A stretch of DNA of 64,000 nt, taken from assembly GCF_002160755.1 (NCBI RefSeq), contig NZ_NFLE01000015.1:1-64000 (forward strand). The letters run 5' to 3'. The notes beneath the pieces are model-generated. The model saw only the letters and a list, made by a program, of their open reading frames with translations, searched no databases and had not been told where the DNA came from. This document shows, in pieces, positions 18,223 through 27,254 of the stretch (positions are counted from its first letter, which is position 1; each line of letters opens with the position of its first letter). Source of the DNA: Lachnoclostridium sp. An14 (GTDB lineage: Bacteria > Bacillota > Clostridia > Lachnospirales > Lachnospiraceae). The position numbers and the translations under genes were made by a program.

Positions 18223-20037
18223 TTACTGCTGCGCCAAAAGTTCCCTCAAGGCAGCGCACAGAAGGGCGTCGTCCTCCCGGTTGCGGACGGCGACGCGCAC
18301 GTACTGGCAGTCTCCGGGGAGCTTGGAGGAGAGATCCTTGATAAACAGGTTGTAGCGGTTTAACAGCAGTTCCGTGAGCTGCCGGGAGGTCATGCCTGTG
18401 ATCTCCGCCATAAGGTAGTCCGCCTGGGAGGGGATGACCCGGATGCCGGGGATTTTCGCCAGCTCATTGGCGAACCATTCCCGTTCTTCCTTCAGCCGGA
18501 TCAGGGATGCGGCGTAGTCCTTGCGGTATTTTTCCTCAATCTGGAGGTAGAACTCCGCCAGGGAGTTGATATTCCAGATGGAAACCTCCTTTTTGATTTC
18601 CGAGATCAGATCACGGTCCCCGCTGGCGGCGATGCCGAGGCGCAGGCCGGGAACGCCGTAGGACTTGGAGATGCTCTTGATCACGATCAGGTGGGGATTG
18701 GCGTCTAAGAGCTCCTCGCAGAGGATGGTGGCGTTCTCCTCAGACGCGAAATCCACAAAGGATTCGTCCACAATCAGCCGGATTCCCGCCGATTTTGTCC
18801 ACTGGATCAGCCGGAGAATGTCCTCTCTGGGGATGTAGTTTCCAGTGGGGTTGTCCGGGTTTATAATTACCAGATGTTTGATGCCCTTGTCTTCAAAGAA
18901 ACGGATGATGTCACCGGCCCCGTACCGGAAGTCCGGGTGCTGGGTCTGGAAGACCACCAGGTCCTCCGCCCGGTAGCGGTTGGAATATTCCTCGAAGGTG
19001 GGGCGGATGACGCCCATTTTTCCGTCCGTCTGCTCCAGAATGACTTTTATCAGCTCCGCGGCGCCGTTTCCGGGGACGATCTGATCCTGGCGCAGGCCGA
19101 AGTTTCTGGCGGCCAGGAGGGAGTTTACGTACATTCCCGACGGGTACTGGCATACCAGGCTGTCAAAATTGGCCTTCATCTCGTCCAGCATTTTCCGGGG
19201 CGGGTAGTAGCAGTTGATCAGATAGCAGAAATCCACCATTTTCGGATAGCGCCAGTAGCCGCCGTACCGTCTCTGAATCAGGGGCAGACGGGCATTGTCC
19301 TCCGCAAAGAGGGATTCGGCGATGTCCAGATCCTGAATGTCGTCGATCTCATACCATTTTTGGCTGTCGTCCAGGCGCTTGGCCTTGATGCCGGGATGGT
19401 CCAGCATGACGATCACCTTTAACACCTGCTCATAGTATTCGTTGTTCCCCAGGGCCTTGGTATAGGCTTCTAAGAAGGGGACGTAGTGGGTGACGGAAAA
19501 ATCTTTGCTGAATTTATATAAGTTCACGGTTTTATAGTAGTCGGCTGTGTCGGTGAAGGAGAACTTGCTCCCGGGAATCATGGCCTCAATGTCGTCGTTT
19601 TCCGACAGTTTCACGCAGGTGCCGTCCATCCAGGACTCGTATTTTGCCACCAGGGCCAGGCTTTCCCGCGGATCCTCCACCAGGCAGCGGATCACGGAAT
19701 CCTCAAAGATGATGTCGGACTCTAAAAGCAGGGTGTCCTCCGCCGTCAGGTATTCGCTGGCCAGGGCCAGGGAGTAAATGTTGTTGGTCTTATCGTAAAT
19801 AGGGTTGTCGATGAAACAGATGGGAGTCTTTACGTCCAGGGACGCGATGTGATCCCGCAGTTTCTGCCCCTCGTATCCGGTCACAATGACGATTCTGGAA
19901 AGGTTCAGACCGTCTAACTGCCCCAGAGTGCGGTTGATGAGGGGGACGCCGTTTACCTTTACCATACATTTGGTGTTGTTCTGGGTGAGCTGCTTTAAGC
20001 GTTTGCCCATGCCCGCGGCTAAGATGATTGCTTGCAT
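18223..20037 (-). CDS. Fused sugar-type nucleotidyltransferase and PLP-dependent aminotransferase/decarboxylase
   Basis: A 604-residue two-domain protein. Residues 1-235 are a LicC/PntC-like NTP transferase (AIILAAGMGKRLKQLT, TKCMVKVNGVPL, NNIYSLALA), the class that activates phosphocholine, phosphoethanolamine or aminoethylphosphonate with CTP. Residues 250-604 are a fold-type I PLP enzyme of the HisC/CobD group, with NPDNPTGN, DESFVDF and SKSYGVPGLRLG carrying the Schiff-base Lys458. CobD-like relatives such as Campylobacter Cj1436 decarboxylate serine phosphate to ethanolamine phosphate. One chain could thus make and CTP-activate an amino alcohol phosphate. LicD at 22802 is the natural user. 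A plain aminotransferase role is also possible. Confidence 0.75.
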   Translation of the reverse strand: MQAIILAAGMGKRLKQLTQNNTKCMVKVNGVPLINRTLGQLDGLNLSRIVIVTGYEGQKLRDHIASLDVKTPICFIDNPIYDKTNNIYSLALASEYLTAEDTLLLESDIIFEDSVIRCLVEDPRESLALVAKYESWMDGTCVKLSENDDIEAMIPGSKFSFTDTADYYKTVNLYKFSKDFSVTHYVPFLEAYTKALGNNEYYEQVLKVIVMLDHPGIKAKRLDDSQKWYEIDDIQDLDIAESLFAEDNARLPLIQRRYGGYWRYPKMVDFCYLINCYYPPRKMLDEMKANFDSLVCQYPSGMYVNSLLAARNFGLRQDQIVPGNGAAELIKVILEQTDGKMGVIRPTFEEYSNRYRAEDLVVFQTQHPDFRYGAGDIIRFFEDKGIKHLVIINPDNPTGNYIPREDILRLIQWTKSAGIRLIVDESFVDFASEENATILCEELLDANPHLIVIKSISKSYGVPGLRLGIAASGDRDLISEIKKEVSIWNINSLAEFYLQIEEKYRKDYAASLIRLKEEREWFANELAKIPGIRVIPSQADYLMAEITGMTSRQLTELLLNRYNLFIKDLSSKLPGDCQYVRVAVRNREDDALLCAALRELLAQQ

Positions 20038-20129
20038 TGCTTGGTTCTCCTTTATGGGAATACTTTATGGAAATACAGTTTTTGTGGAAAATACGGTCTT
20101 TATGGAGATAATGGGATCGTCGCGTCCGT

Positions 20130-21050
20130 TTATGAAAATCCCGATCCCGGCGGATAGCGCCGGTCCATGCCCCCCAGCGGTTTGCCGGTTTCTCCCAACA
20201 CGTCCAGATAAATCCGCCTGCGGTAGCGCCGTTCCGCCCTGCGGCTGCCGGTGAGCAGGAGAACGGAGTCGATGACAATGTGGGCCCAGTGGTTCAGACG
20301 GATGTAGGCCATATAGATGGCGGGGGCGGAGGAATAGGTGCGCCCGATGTCCATGGCGTTGCGGAACCCGTAGAAATTTTTCCAGCAGGTGACCGGAGCC
20401 TTGGAGGGCGGCGTGGTCTTGTGGTTTAACTCCGCCCGGCAAACGTTTAAAATCCGGGACCGTTTTCGGAAACGAAGGCAGTATTCCGTGTCGTCAAACC
20501 AGATGAAATAGTCCGCTCTCGGAAGGCCGATTTCCCGGATCAGCCCGCAGTTTAGCACCAGCCCGCAGAAGGTGCTCACGTCGTAGAGGAACGTCTCGTC
20601 CCGGTAAGTCTCCTCCGGCACAGGGGCATAGGTCATCAGGCACCGGTTTTTCAGGATACGCCGGTGGGAGGTGTCGATGGCCCCCGCCGTCCGCACCGTC
20701 CCGGAGTAGGCCAGGTACGAATGGGAGCCGATGGCCTTTCCGATTTCTTCCATATAGGTGGGGGCGATCATGGCGTCGTCGTCGATGATCAGCACCCAGT
20801 CGCAGTCCCCCGCGGACAGTACCTCAAGCCCCTTGGAAAAGCCGCCGGCCCCGCCGATGTTTTCCGGCAGGTGCAGGACGGAGAGGGCGGGGTTTTCCAG
20901 GCTGTCTAAGTATTCCCCGGTGCCGTCGGTGCTGTGGTTGTCTACCACCAGGACGCGGTGGAAGGGCACAGTCTGGGAAAAGACGCATTCCAGGCATTCC
21001 TTTAACAGGGACAGACGGTTGTAGGTCACGATAATTGCTCCGAATTTCAC
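20130..21050 (-). CDS. Family 2 glycosyltransferase (galactofuranosyl/rhamnosyl type)
   Basis: A 306-residue inverting GT-A enzyme: IIVTYNRLSLLKECL, VVDNHSTDGT, ENIGGAGGFSKG, the metal-binding IDDDAM and FIWFDDTEYCLR. The GGAGGF and WFDDTEY motifs are typical of the GlfT2/rhamnosyltransferase group, and glf and rfbABD nearby could supply UDP-Galf or dTDP-rhamnose. It lies 92 bases upstream of the fusion gene on the same strand; that gap holds imperfect TTTATGGAAATAC-like repeats (about 20050-20112). Confidence 0.85.
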   Translation of the reverse strand: MKFGAIIVTYNRLSLLKECLECVFSQTVPFHRVLVVDNHSTDGTGEYLDSLENPALSVLHLPENIGGAGGFSKGLEVLSAGDCDWVLIIDDDAMIAPTYMEEIGKAIGSHSYLAYSGTVRTAGAIDTSHRRILKNRCLMTYAPVPEETYRDETFLYDVSTFCGLVLNCGLIREIGLPRADYFIWFDDTEYCLRFRKRSRILNVCRAELNHKTTPPSKAPVTCWKNFYGFRNAMDIGRTYSSAPAIYMAYIRLNHWAHIVIDSVLLLTGSRRAERRYRRRIYLDVLGETGKPLGGMDRRYPPGSGFS

Positions 21051-21110
21051 GGCAGTTCCTCCTGATTTTGTCTATCCAGATTATAAGCGATTTGAATTTA
21101 GATGTCAAAC

Positions 21111-21224
21111 GGGACGGCGGGAGCGGATGGATCGGGATGGCGGGAGAGAAGAACCGGGACGGCGGAAACGAGGGAACCGAGATGGCGGGAGCGAAAGAAC
21201 CGGAACGGCGGAAACGAAAGACCT
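21111..21224 (+). repeat. Five-unit imperfect 22-23 bp tandem repeat
   Basis: Units begin at 21111, 21134, 21156, 21179 and 21202, each close to GGGACGGCGGGAGCGAAAGAACC. A/G alternations are concentrated at fixed positions (GACGGCGGAA versus GATGGCGGGA). It lies between divergent glycan genes, the usual place for promoters. There are no unique spacers, so it is not a CRISPR array. Confidence 0.75.
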
Positions 21225-21327
21225 GCGGACGCCGCTGAAGGGGCGTGCTTCCCGTTGCGCCCAGGTATGAATTATGATAAAATCGACGTTGACAAAATGA
21301 AGGAAAATAAAGAAACGGGAGACAGAG

Positions 21328-22812
21328 ATGTTTGCCAGAAAGAAACGCAACGAAACCGGCGTGGAAACGCCCAGCATACGGGAAAATTACACATACAACC
21401 TGATCTACCAGGTGCTGACGCTGCTGACCCCCTTTGTGACGACGCCCTATATCGCCAGAGTGCTGGGGAGCGAGGGCGTGGGGATTCAGAGCTATACGGC
21501 CTCGGTGGTGCAGTATTTCTCCATTCTGGCGGCCCTGGGGACGGCCTCCTACGGGCAGCGGGAGATCGCCAGGCACCGGGACAGCAGGGAGGAGAGAAGT
21601 CAGGTATTCTGGGAGATCGAGCTGCTCTGCGCATCGACCACGGCCCTGTGCCTGGTGGTGTGGATGGGCGTGATCGCCTTTTCCAGGGAATACGCGCCCT
21701 ACTACGGGGCCCTGACCATGACCCTCGCGGCAGTGGCCTTTGACGTCTCCTGGTTTTTCGGGGGGATGGAGCAATACCGCCTGATCGTGATCCGCAACAC
21801 GGCGATCAAGCTGGCGGGGATCGCCCTCATGTTCCTGTTTGTAAAGGACAGCGGCGACCTGCTTTTGTACATCGCCCTGCTGGCGGCCACCGGCCTTTTG
21901 GGAAATATTTCCATGTGGGGATACCTGCGGAAATTTGTAAGCCCCGTTTCCCTCTCGAAGCTGCGGGTGCGCAGGCATTTAAAGGAAGTGCTGGTGTATT
22001 TTATCCCCACCATCGCCACGTCGGTGTACACCATTCTGGACAAGACCATGATCGGCTGGTTTTCCGGCAGCAGCAAATCCCAGAACGGGTACTACGAGTA
22101 CGCCACCGGCTTTGTCAATATGGCAAAGATCCTGATCATTTCCTTCAACGCGGTGATGTCCGCCAGAATGTCCTATCTGTTTGCCAGGGACAAGGGAGAG
22201 GAAATCCGGGAGCGGATCGGCGGATCCGTGGATTTTGTGCTCCTTTTGGGACTTCCCATCACCTTCGGGCTGGCGGGGATCGCTGACAAGTTTGTGCCCT
22301 GGTTTCTGGGAGATCAGTACGGGCCGGTGGCCTGGCTTTTAAAGCTGTGCAGCCCGCTGGTGCTCATTGTGGGGTTCAGCGACTGCATGGGGAGCCAGAT
22401 TCTCACCCCCAGCGGGCAGCGGGCCAGGAGCGCGAAGGTGATCGTGGCCGGTGCCTGCGTCAACGCCTGTCTTAATCTGGTGCTGATCCCCCATTTCCAG
22501 GCCGCCGGGGCCGCCGCCGCGTCCATTTTGGCGGAAACGCTGATCACCGGCCTCTATTTCCGGCTCTGCCGGGGCTATATCCGTCCGGCGATGCTGGTTC
22601 GTTACGGCTGGAAACGGCTGGCGGCTGCCGTGGTGATGTTGGGGGCGGTGCTGGCGTTGGGAAATGGGATGGGCGCCGGGCCGCTCACCACCTTCACCCA
22701 GATCGGCGCCGGCGGGCTGGTGTATTTCGCGGTGCTGCTTTTGCTGCGGGACGGGACGGTTCTGGGACAGCTGCGGATGGCAGTGATCAAATTTATGGGG
22801 TATGGTGGTTGA
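21328..22812 (+). CDS. Oligosaccharide flippase (Wzx/MATE-like)
   Basis: A 494-residue membrane protein of the polysaccharide exporter family with about 12-14 hydrophobic helices. The N-terminal ENYTYNLIYQVLTLLTPFVTTPYIARVLGSEGVG, read in parts, is characteristic. It should flip lipid-linked repeat units made by the neighbouring enzymes. GGGAGACAGAG precedes the ATG. LicD overlaps its 3' end by 11 bases. Confidence 0.9.
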   Translation: MFARKKRNETGVETPSIRENYTYNLIYQVLTLLTPFVTTPYIARVLGSEGVGIQSYTASVVQYFSILAALGTASYGQREIARHRDSREERSQVFWEIELLCASTTALCLVVWMGVIAFSREYAPYYGALTMTLAAVAFDVSWFFGGMEQYRLIVIRNTAIKLAGIALMFLFVKDSGDLLLYIALLAATGLLGNISMWGYLRKFVSPVSLSKLRVRRHLKEVLVYFIPTIATSVYTILDKTMIGWFSGSSKSQNGYYEYATGFVNMAKILIISFNAVMSARMSYLFARDKGEEIRERIGGSVDFVLLLGLPITFGLAGIADKFVPWFLGDQYGPVAWLLKLCSPLVLIVGFSDCMGSQILTPSGQRARSAKVIVAGACVNACLNLVLIPHFQAAGAAAASILAETLITGLYFRLCRGYIRPAMLVRYGWKRLAAAVVMLGAVLALGNGMGAGPLTTFTQIGAGGLVYFAVLLLLRDGTVLGQLRMAVIKFMGYGG

Positions 22813-23710
22813 TATGGAGGAGAGAGAGTTTTACCGGGAGGAAGTGCGCTGCGGCTACACTGTGACGGAAAAAATGAAGAAGGTGTGGGCGGTGCAGCTG
22901 GCCATGCTGGACGAGGTGGAGCGGATCTGCGGGAAATACGGCCTCAAATATTTCGCCGACAGCGGCACCCTCATCGGGGCCGTCCGGGACAGGGGCTACA
23001 TTCCCTGGGACGACGACATCGACCTGGTGATGCTGCGGGAGGACTATAACCGGTTTATGAGCGTGGCCCCTGCGGAGCTGAAAGAAGGGCTGGCGCTCCA
23101 GACGGCTTACACGGAAAAAAATTACCTGCGGGGCCATGCCCAGATCCGGGACAGCCGGACGACGGGGTTTAACAGCGAGGACGAAAAGGCCGGGTATAAC
23201 TGCGGGATTTTCATAGACATTTTCCCCCTGGACGGGATGCCGGACGGGAAACTGGCGGCGAAATGGTGGGCGTTCCAGGTGAAATTTGCCTGGACGGTGC
23301 TCTACACCTGGTACCGCTATGACTATTATGAGAATAAAACGGCCGCCGGGCGGCTGATCTACGGAATCGGGAGAATGCTAAAGATTCCTATGAAACGGGC
23401 GTACCGCGGCTATGAGCGCCTGTGCAGCCGGTATTCCGGAAAGGCCACCAGACGGGTCTGCGATACGGTGTTTATCCGCCAGTTGGAGAAGAATACGTGG
23501 GAACGGAACTGGTTTGACCGGGCGGTGTATCTGCCCTTTGAAAATAGGAGGATCCCGGCGCCGGAAGGCTACGACGGCAGGCTGCGGGCGGAATACGGGG
23601 ACTACATGAAACCGGCCCAGGCGCCCACGCTCCACGGCGGGCTGGTGTTGGAGCCGGAGATCCGGTATGAGGAGTATTTTGCCGGGAAAAGAGGCAGGGG
23701 GAATACGTAA
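22802..23710 (+). CDS. LicD-family phosphotransferase
   Basis: A protein of about 302 residues (an alternative start at 22814 gives 298) with the LicD core FADSGTLIGAVRDRG then IPWDDDIDLVM. LicD enzymes transfer phosphocholine or similar phospho-groups from a CDP carrier to surface glycans. The gene overlaps the flippase end and lies in the same locus as the LicC-like/PLP fusion, which could make the CDP-linked donor. No LicA-type kinase is adjacent. Confidence 0.88.
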   Translation: MVVDMEEREFYREEVRCGYTVTEKMKKVWAVQLAMLDEVERICGKYGLKYFADSGTLIGAVRDRGYIPWDDDIDLVMLREDYNRFMSVAPAELKEGLALQTAYTEKNYLRGHAQIRDSRTTGFNSEDEKAGYNCGIFIDIFPLDGMPDGKLAAKWWAFQVKFAWTVLYTWYRYDYYENKTAAGRLIYGIGRMLKIPMKRAYRGYERLCSRYSGKATRRVCDTVFIRQLEKNTWERNWFDRAVYLPFENRRIPAPEGYDGRLRAEYGDYMKPAQAPTLHGGLVLEPEIRYEEYFAGKRGRGNT

Positions 23711-23735
23711 TAGGAAGAAGAACGGGAATGAAGAA

Positions 23736-23766
23736 GGGCACAGCCGGTTTTGGCTGTGCCCCTGTC
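23736..23766. terminator. Terminator between convergent licD and BCCT genes
   Basis: GGGCACAGCC (23736-23745) and GGCTGTGCCC (23752-23761) with loop GGTTTT. The flanks are only moderately T-rich in either direction; it probably serves both genes. Confidence 0.6.
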
Positions 23767-23777
23767 TGTTCCAATTT

Positions 23778-25286
23778 CTATTTCTCCCCTTCCTCCAAAT
23801 ACCTCCCCGCGTCCCGGAAGAAACTGGCGATGATTAGCACGATCACAAACCCGATGGGGAAGGCGGCGATGATGGATACCGTCTGCAGGTTTGCCATGGA
23901 GCTGTCGGAGAAAATCAGGGCTACCGGCAGCAGCATGAGCAGCAGGGACCAGAACAGCTTTACCCGCCGGTCCGGCTCCTCCTCCCCGTCCAGCTTTTTG
24001 TAGGAATAGGCGGAGGCCACTACCGCCAGAGCGTCGAAGGACGTGGCGTAGAAGGTAATCATGGTCAGGGCCAGCAAAATCAGCACGAAAGCCGGAAACG
24101 GCAGGGTCTCCAGGATGGCCAGAATGGACTGGTACAGATCCCCGGAGGCGGCGTACTGGGCCAATATGTTCAGTTTCCCCTTCATTTCCAGGGCCAGGCC
24201 GTAGTTTCCCAGCACGATGAAGGAAGTAAAGGTGCCTGCCAGCCCCCAGAAATACCCGCCGAGGATGGTCTGGCGGATGGTCCGCCCCTTGCTGATGGAG
24301 CCGATGAAAAATGGGGCGGCCACGCACCACACCATCCAGTAGGCCCAGTAGAAAATAGTCCAGTTCTGGGGGAAGGACGAGGTGCGCAGGGCGTCCGTCC
24401 AGGTGGACATGGTTAAGAAGTTCTGGGCCAGGGAACCGAGGGCGGAAAAGCCCGTTTCCACAATGTATTTGGCCTCGCCGCCGCCTAAGAACACATAGAG
24501 CAGCAGGATGAAAAACAGGTAAACGCAGGAGGCCGCCAGTTTTGCGATTCCGTGCATCCCGAAGTAAATGGCCGTGGTGTAGGTGATACAGGTCACCAGC
24601 AGGATGACCACTGTCAGCAGGTTGCTCTGAGGAATGTGGAGCACGTGGCTGATGGCCAGGGAGAGCAGGGGCGTCGCCAGGGAAAAGGTGGTGGCCGTCC
24701 CGGCTAACAGGGCAAACAGCGCCAGCAGGTCAATGAGGCGTCCGGCCAGCCCGTCGGTGTGAGCGCCTAAAATAGGGCGGCAGGCCTCAGAGTATTTCTG
24801 GCGGTTCCGTTTCCGCACGTGGAGCATGAACCCGAAGGCCACTGCCAGGGTCACGTAAAAACTCCAGGGAATGGGCCCCCAGTGAAACAAAGGGAACACA
24901 GATGCCCAGTCCTGGGCACCGCCCAGCTCCTCAATGTGAGGCTCGGAGGCGTAGAGCATCCACTCGCAGAGGGAGTAAAACAGGATGTCAGCCGCCAACC
25001 CGGAGGTAAACATCATGGAACCCCATTTAAAATTGGAGTAGAGGGGCTTTTCTAAATTTCCCAGGCGGATGGCGCCGTATTTGGAAAAGGCGATATAAAG
25101 GGAGCAGAAAAACACTCCCAGGCCAATCATCAGATAGTAGACCCCAAAGGTGTCCCCCAGGAAGAACCGGATGGATTCCAGGGTGCGGGATGACGCCTCC
25201 GGTGTGATTAAAAACAGGGCGCACAGCAGCAGCACGCAGGCGAAAGGGATCAGCGTGGCTGGCCAGTCCAGACGTTTTGACAGCAT
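23778..25286 (-). CDS. BCCT-family betaine/carnitine/choline transporter
   Basis: A 502-residue, 12-helix secondary transporter. The family signature is read as WTIFYWAYWMVWC then PFFIGSISKGRT. ATG 25286 has AAAGGAGG before it; the frame stays open upstream but those residues are not family-like. Substrates are quaternary amines such as glycine betaine, carnitine or choline. Position beside licD makes choline supply for surface decoration one possibility; osmoprotection or carnitine/betaine catabolism are others. Confidence 0.88.
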   Translation of the reverse strand: MLSKRLDWPATLIPFACVLLLCALFLITPEASSRTLESIRFFLGDTFGVYYLMIGLGVFFCSLYIAFSKYGAIRLGNLEKPLYSNFKWGSMMFTSGLAADILFYSLCEWMLYASEPHIEELGGAQDWASVFPLFHWGPIPWSFYVTLAVAFGFMLHVRKRNRQKYSEACRPILGAHTDGLAGRLIDLLALFALLAGTATTFSLATPLLSLAISHVLHIPQSNLLTVVILLVTCITYTTAIYFGMHGIAKLAASCVYLFFILLLYVFLGGGEAKYIVETGFSALGSLAQNFLTMSTWTDALRTSSFPQNWTIFYWAYWMVWCVAAPFFIGSISKGRTIRQTILGGYFWGLAGTFTSFIVLGNYGLALEMKGKLNILAQYAASGDLYQSILAILETLPFPAFVLILLALTMITFYATSFDALAVVASAYSYKKLDGEEEPDRRVKLFWSLLLMLLPVALIFSDSSMANLQTVSIIAAFPIGFVIVLIIASFFRDAGRYLEEGEK

Positions 25287-25465
25287 AACAGCCTCCTTTT
25301 TGTTCAAAAAAGTAATTTTATAAAATATATTGAACATATTAACACCGGATACTGGAAAAATCAAGGGGCAAATGTGAAGATTTTCTGACTTTTTTTGAAA
25401 ACCCCTATAAAAAAAACGGGACATCCGATATAATACTAGAGCAGAAAAAAGGAGGAACAGATAAA

Positions 25466-26068
25466 ATGAAGAAAGTACTGATTGCCATAGGATGTGCAGC
25501 ACTCTTAAGCGGATGTACGCAGAGCAATATCGTGAAACCGGAAAACGGTTCCGTCGTTCCGGAGACAGGAGTAATCGAGGGAATCCAGATCGACTGGGCG
25601 CAGGTGCAGGAAGAACTGGACGATCAGTTTGTAGGCTCTGAGGATTATCCCTATGGAGTGAATATAGATTTCTACGTGGAGGACGAGAATGCCTACGTCA
25701 TGACCACCGTAGAGGACGGCGTGAGCAAGGAGGAGGCGGCCAGATACGCGTCCGCTGTAATCCGGGGCATTAATGACAGCGTCGCCATGCAGGATTTTTC
25801 CTATAAGAATGACGGCAGCAGCTTTTATGGAAAATTTTCCGATGAGAATGTGGTGTGGATCTATGTGATGCCGGAGAGCACCGTGGACGACGAGAGCACC
25901 TGGCTGGTGGACGACGCCATCATTCCCGGAAGACAGCGTCTGGTAGAGCCGAATTATACCTCCGCGGAATGGGAGACGGCCTCCTGGGACGACGGCACCG
26001 CTGATTTCGCTGCCGGCCTGTCCATGGATGATATGACGGAAGATTCCGCGGACGCGGCAGCAGAGTAA
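25466..26068 (+). CDS. Putative lipoprotein of unknown function
   Basis: A 200-residue protein with a short signal peptide and lipobox LLSGC (Cys near residue 17), then an acidic domain with IDWAQVQEELDDQF and NIDFYVEDENAYV. I do not recognise a family. It is anchored outside the membrane. AAAGGAGG precedes the start, and TATAAT at 25429-25434 is a likely -10 without a good -35. The next gene begins 11 bases later, so the two form an operon. Confidence 0.7.
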   Translation: MKKVLIAIGCAALLSGCTQSNIVKPENGSVVPETGVIEGIQIDWAQVQEELDDQFVGSEDYPYGVNIDFYVEDENAYVMTTVEDGVSKEEAARYASAVIRGINDSVAMQDFSYKNDGSSFYGKFSDENVVWIYVMPESTVDDESTWLVDDAIIPGRQRLVEPNYTSAEWETASWDDGTADFAAGLSMDDMTEDSADAAAE

Positions 26069-26079
26069 GGAGAACCGCG

Positions 26080-27081
26080 ATGAAGGGATGCAGGATTTAC
26101 GGGGCAATTCTGGCCACGCTGTGCCTGCTGCTCCTGACCGGGATCCGCGGGGGAGAGAGCTATAACCTCCCTGACGGGCTGGAAATACGAAAAAGTGGAA
26201 TCGAGCTGGTGGACATCGAAGGGGAAACCGGGGCGGCGGAGACGGCAGAGCCTGAGGAAGAACCGTTTTTAGGCGGGGCAAAGCTGATGCTTTTGGCCAA
26301 CCAGAGCGCCAGCCAGATGCTCTCCTCCGTCATTCAGACAAAAGACGGGGGCGTGATCGTAGTGGACGGCGGCACACCGGCGGATGCCCCCCATCTCATT
26401 GAGGTGGTGCAGTCCATGGGCGGCCGGGTAAATGCGTGGCTCATCACCCACCTTCACAATGACCACGTGGGGGCCCTGACCACCATTCTTAACATGGAGC
26501 AGCCGCCTCTGGAGATCGACGGAATCTACTATTCCATCGTCACCGAGGACTGGTACTATGAAAATGACCCCACCAGGGCAGATACGGCGGCCGCCTTCAT
26601 AGCGGCCATCCAGAGAGTGCCGGAGGAGAAACGCCACGACGACATCCGCAAGGGAACCACGATCCAGGTGGCTGACGCCACCGTGACGGTGATGAACAAG
26701 CGGTATCTGTTTCAAAACGACAGCGGGAACAATGCCTCTGTGGCCTACACCGTCTGTGTAAACGGCAGATACATCGTATTTTTAGGAGATATGGGACAGG
26801 AAGCCGGCGCCCGGCTTTTAAAGGACTGGAACCCCCAGGATTTGAAATGTGACATCATCCAGATGGCCCACCACGGCCAGGGCGGAGTGGACGAGGATTT
26901 CTACCGGGTGATGAGGCCGAAGATCTGTCTCTGGCCCACCCCTCAGTGGCTCTGGGACAATGACAACGGAGGCGGCCCCGGCAGCGGGAAGTGGCAGACG
27001 GCCACCACCAGGAAGTGGATGGAGGATCTGGGCGTGACGGAACACTACTGCATCAAGGACGGCGACCAGACCATACTGTGA
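26080..27081 (+). CDS. Exported or membrane-anchored metallo-beta-lactamase-fold hydrolase (ComEC/Rec2-like MBL)
   Basis: A 333-residue protein with an N-terminal hydrophobic segment (about residues 7-22), a spacer, and an MBL domain with THLHNDHVGAL near residues 122-132, the later FLGDMG and the histidine in MAHHGQGG. The arrangement resembles the hydrolase domain of ComEC proteins, which acts on nucleic acids or phosphoesters. The metal site looks complete. It is co-transcribed with the lipoprotein. Substrate is unknown. Confidence 0.8.
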   Translation: MKGCRIYGAILATLCLLLLTGIRGGESYNLPDGLEIRKSGIELVDIEGETGAAETAEPEEEPFLGGAKLMLLANQSASQMLSSVIQTKDGGVIVVDGGTPADAPHLIEVVQSMGGRVNAWLITHLHNDHVGALTTILNMEQPPLEIDGIYYSIVTEDWYYENDPTRADTAAAFIAAIQRVPEEKRHDDIRKGTTIQVADATVTVMNKRYLFQNDSGNNASVAYTVCVNGRYIVFLGDMGQEAGARLLKDWNPQDLKCDIIQMAHHGQGGVDEDFYRVMRPKICLWPTPQWLWDNDNGGGPGSGKWQTATTRKWMEDLGVTEHYCIKDGDQTIL

Positions 27082-27120
27082 CCGGGTGAAATGGAAAAAT
27101 AAGAATCAGGACCATAAAGA

Positions 27121-27157
27121 CAGGGCAGACGGCCGGGAAAACCGTCTGCCCTGTTTT
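27121..27157 (+). terminator. Terminator after the MBL gene
   Basis: CAGGGCAGACGG (27121-27132) and CCGTCTGCCCTG (27142-27153) form a 12-bp perfect stem, followed by TTTTG. Family A copy 2 begins directly after it. Confidence 0.85.
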
Positions 27158-27219
27158 GCGCACTCCGCGCGGAAAAAATGTCTGCTGGCGCAGCCGCGCT
27201 CCGGCGCCCCACTTTTTGT
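27158..27219 (+). repeat. Family A modular repeat, copy 2
   Basis: It contains GCACTCCGCGCGG, then CTGCTGGCGCAG and the core GCAGCCGCGCTCCGGCGC, ending CCCCACTTTTTG. The GTGTGCGC arm of the terminal hairpin is lost. It lies between convergent genes. Confidence 0.75.
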
Positions 27220-27254
27220 ATGTTCCGCACATTTTCCGGCAGCGCCTGGAAAAA

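Noticed and set aside
21111-21224. Possible CRISPR array
   Set aside because: Units are contiguous and imperfect, with no unique spacers and no cas genes nearby.
20824-21978. 384-residue minus-strand open frame
   Set aside because: It overlaps the GT2 gene in another frame and is antisense to the flippase; its middle is the translated tandem repeat.
22802-22814. Frameshift between flippase and licD
   Set aside because: The 11-base overlap is an ordinary coupled gene junction; both proteins are full length.
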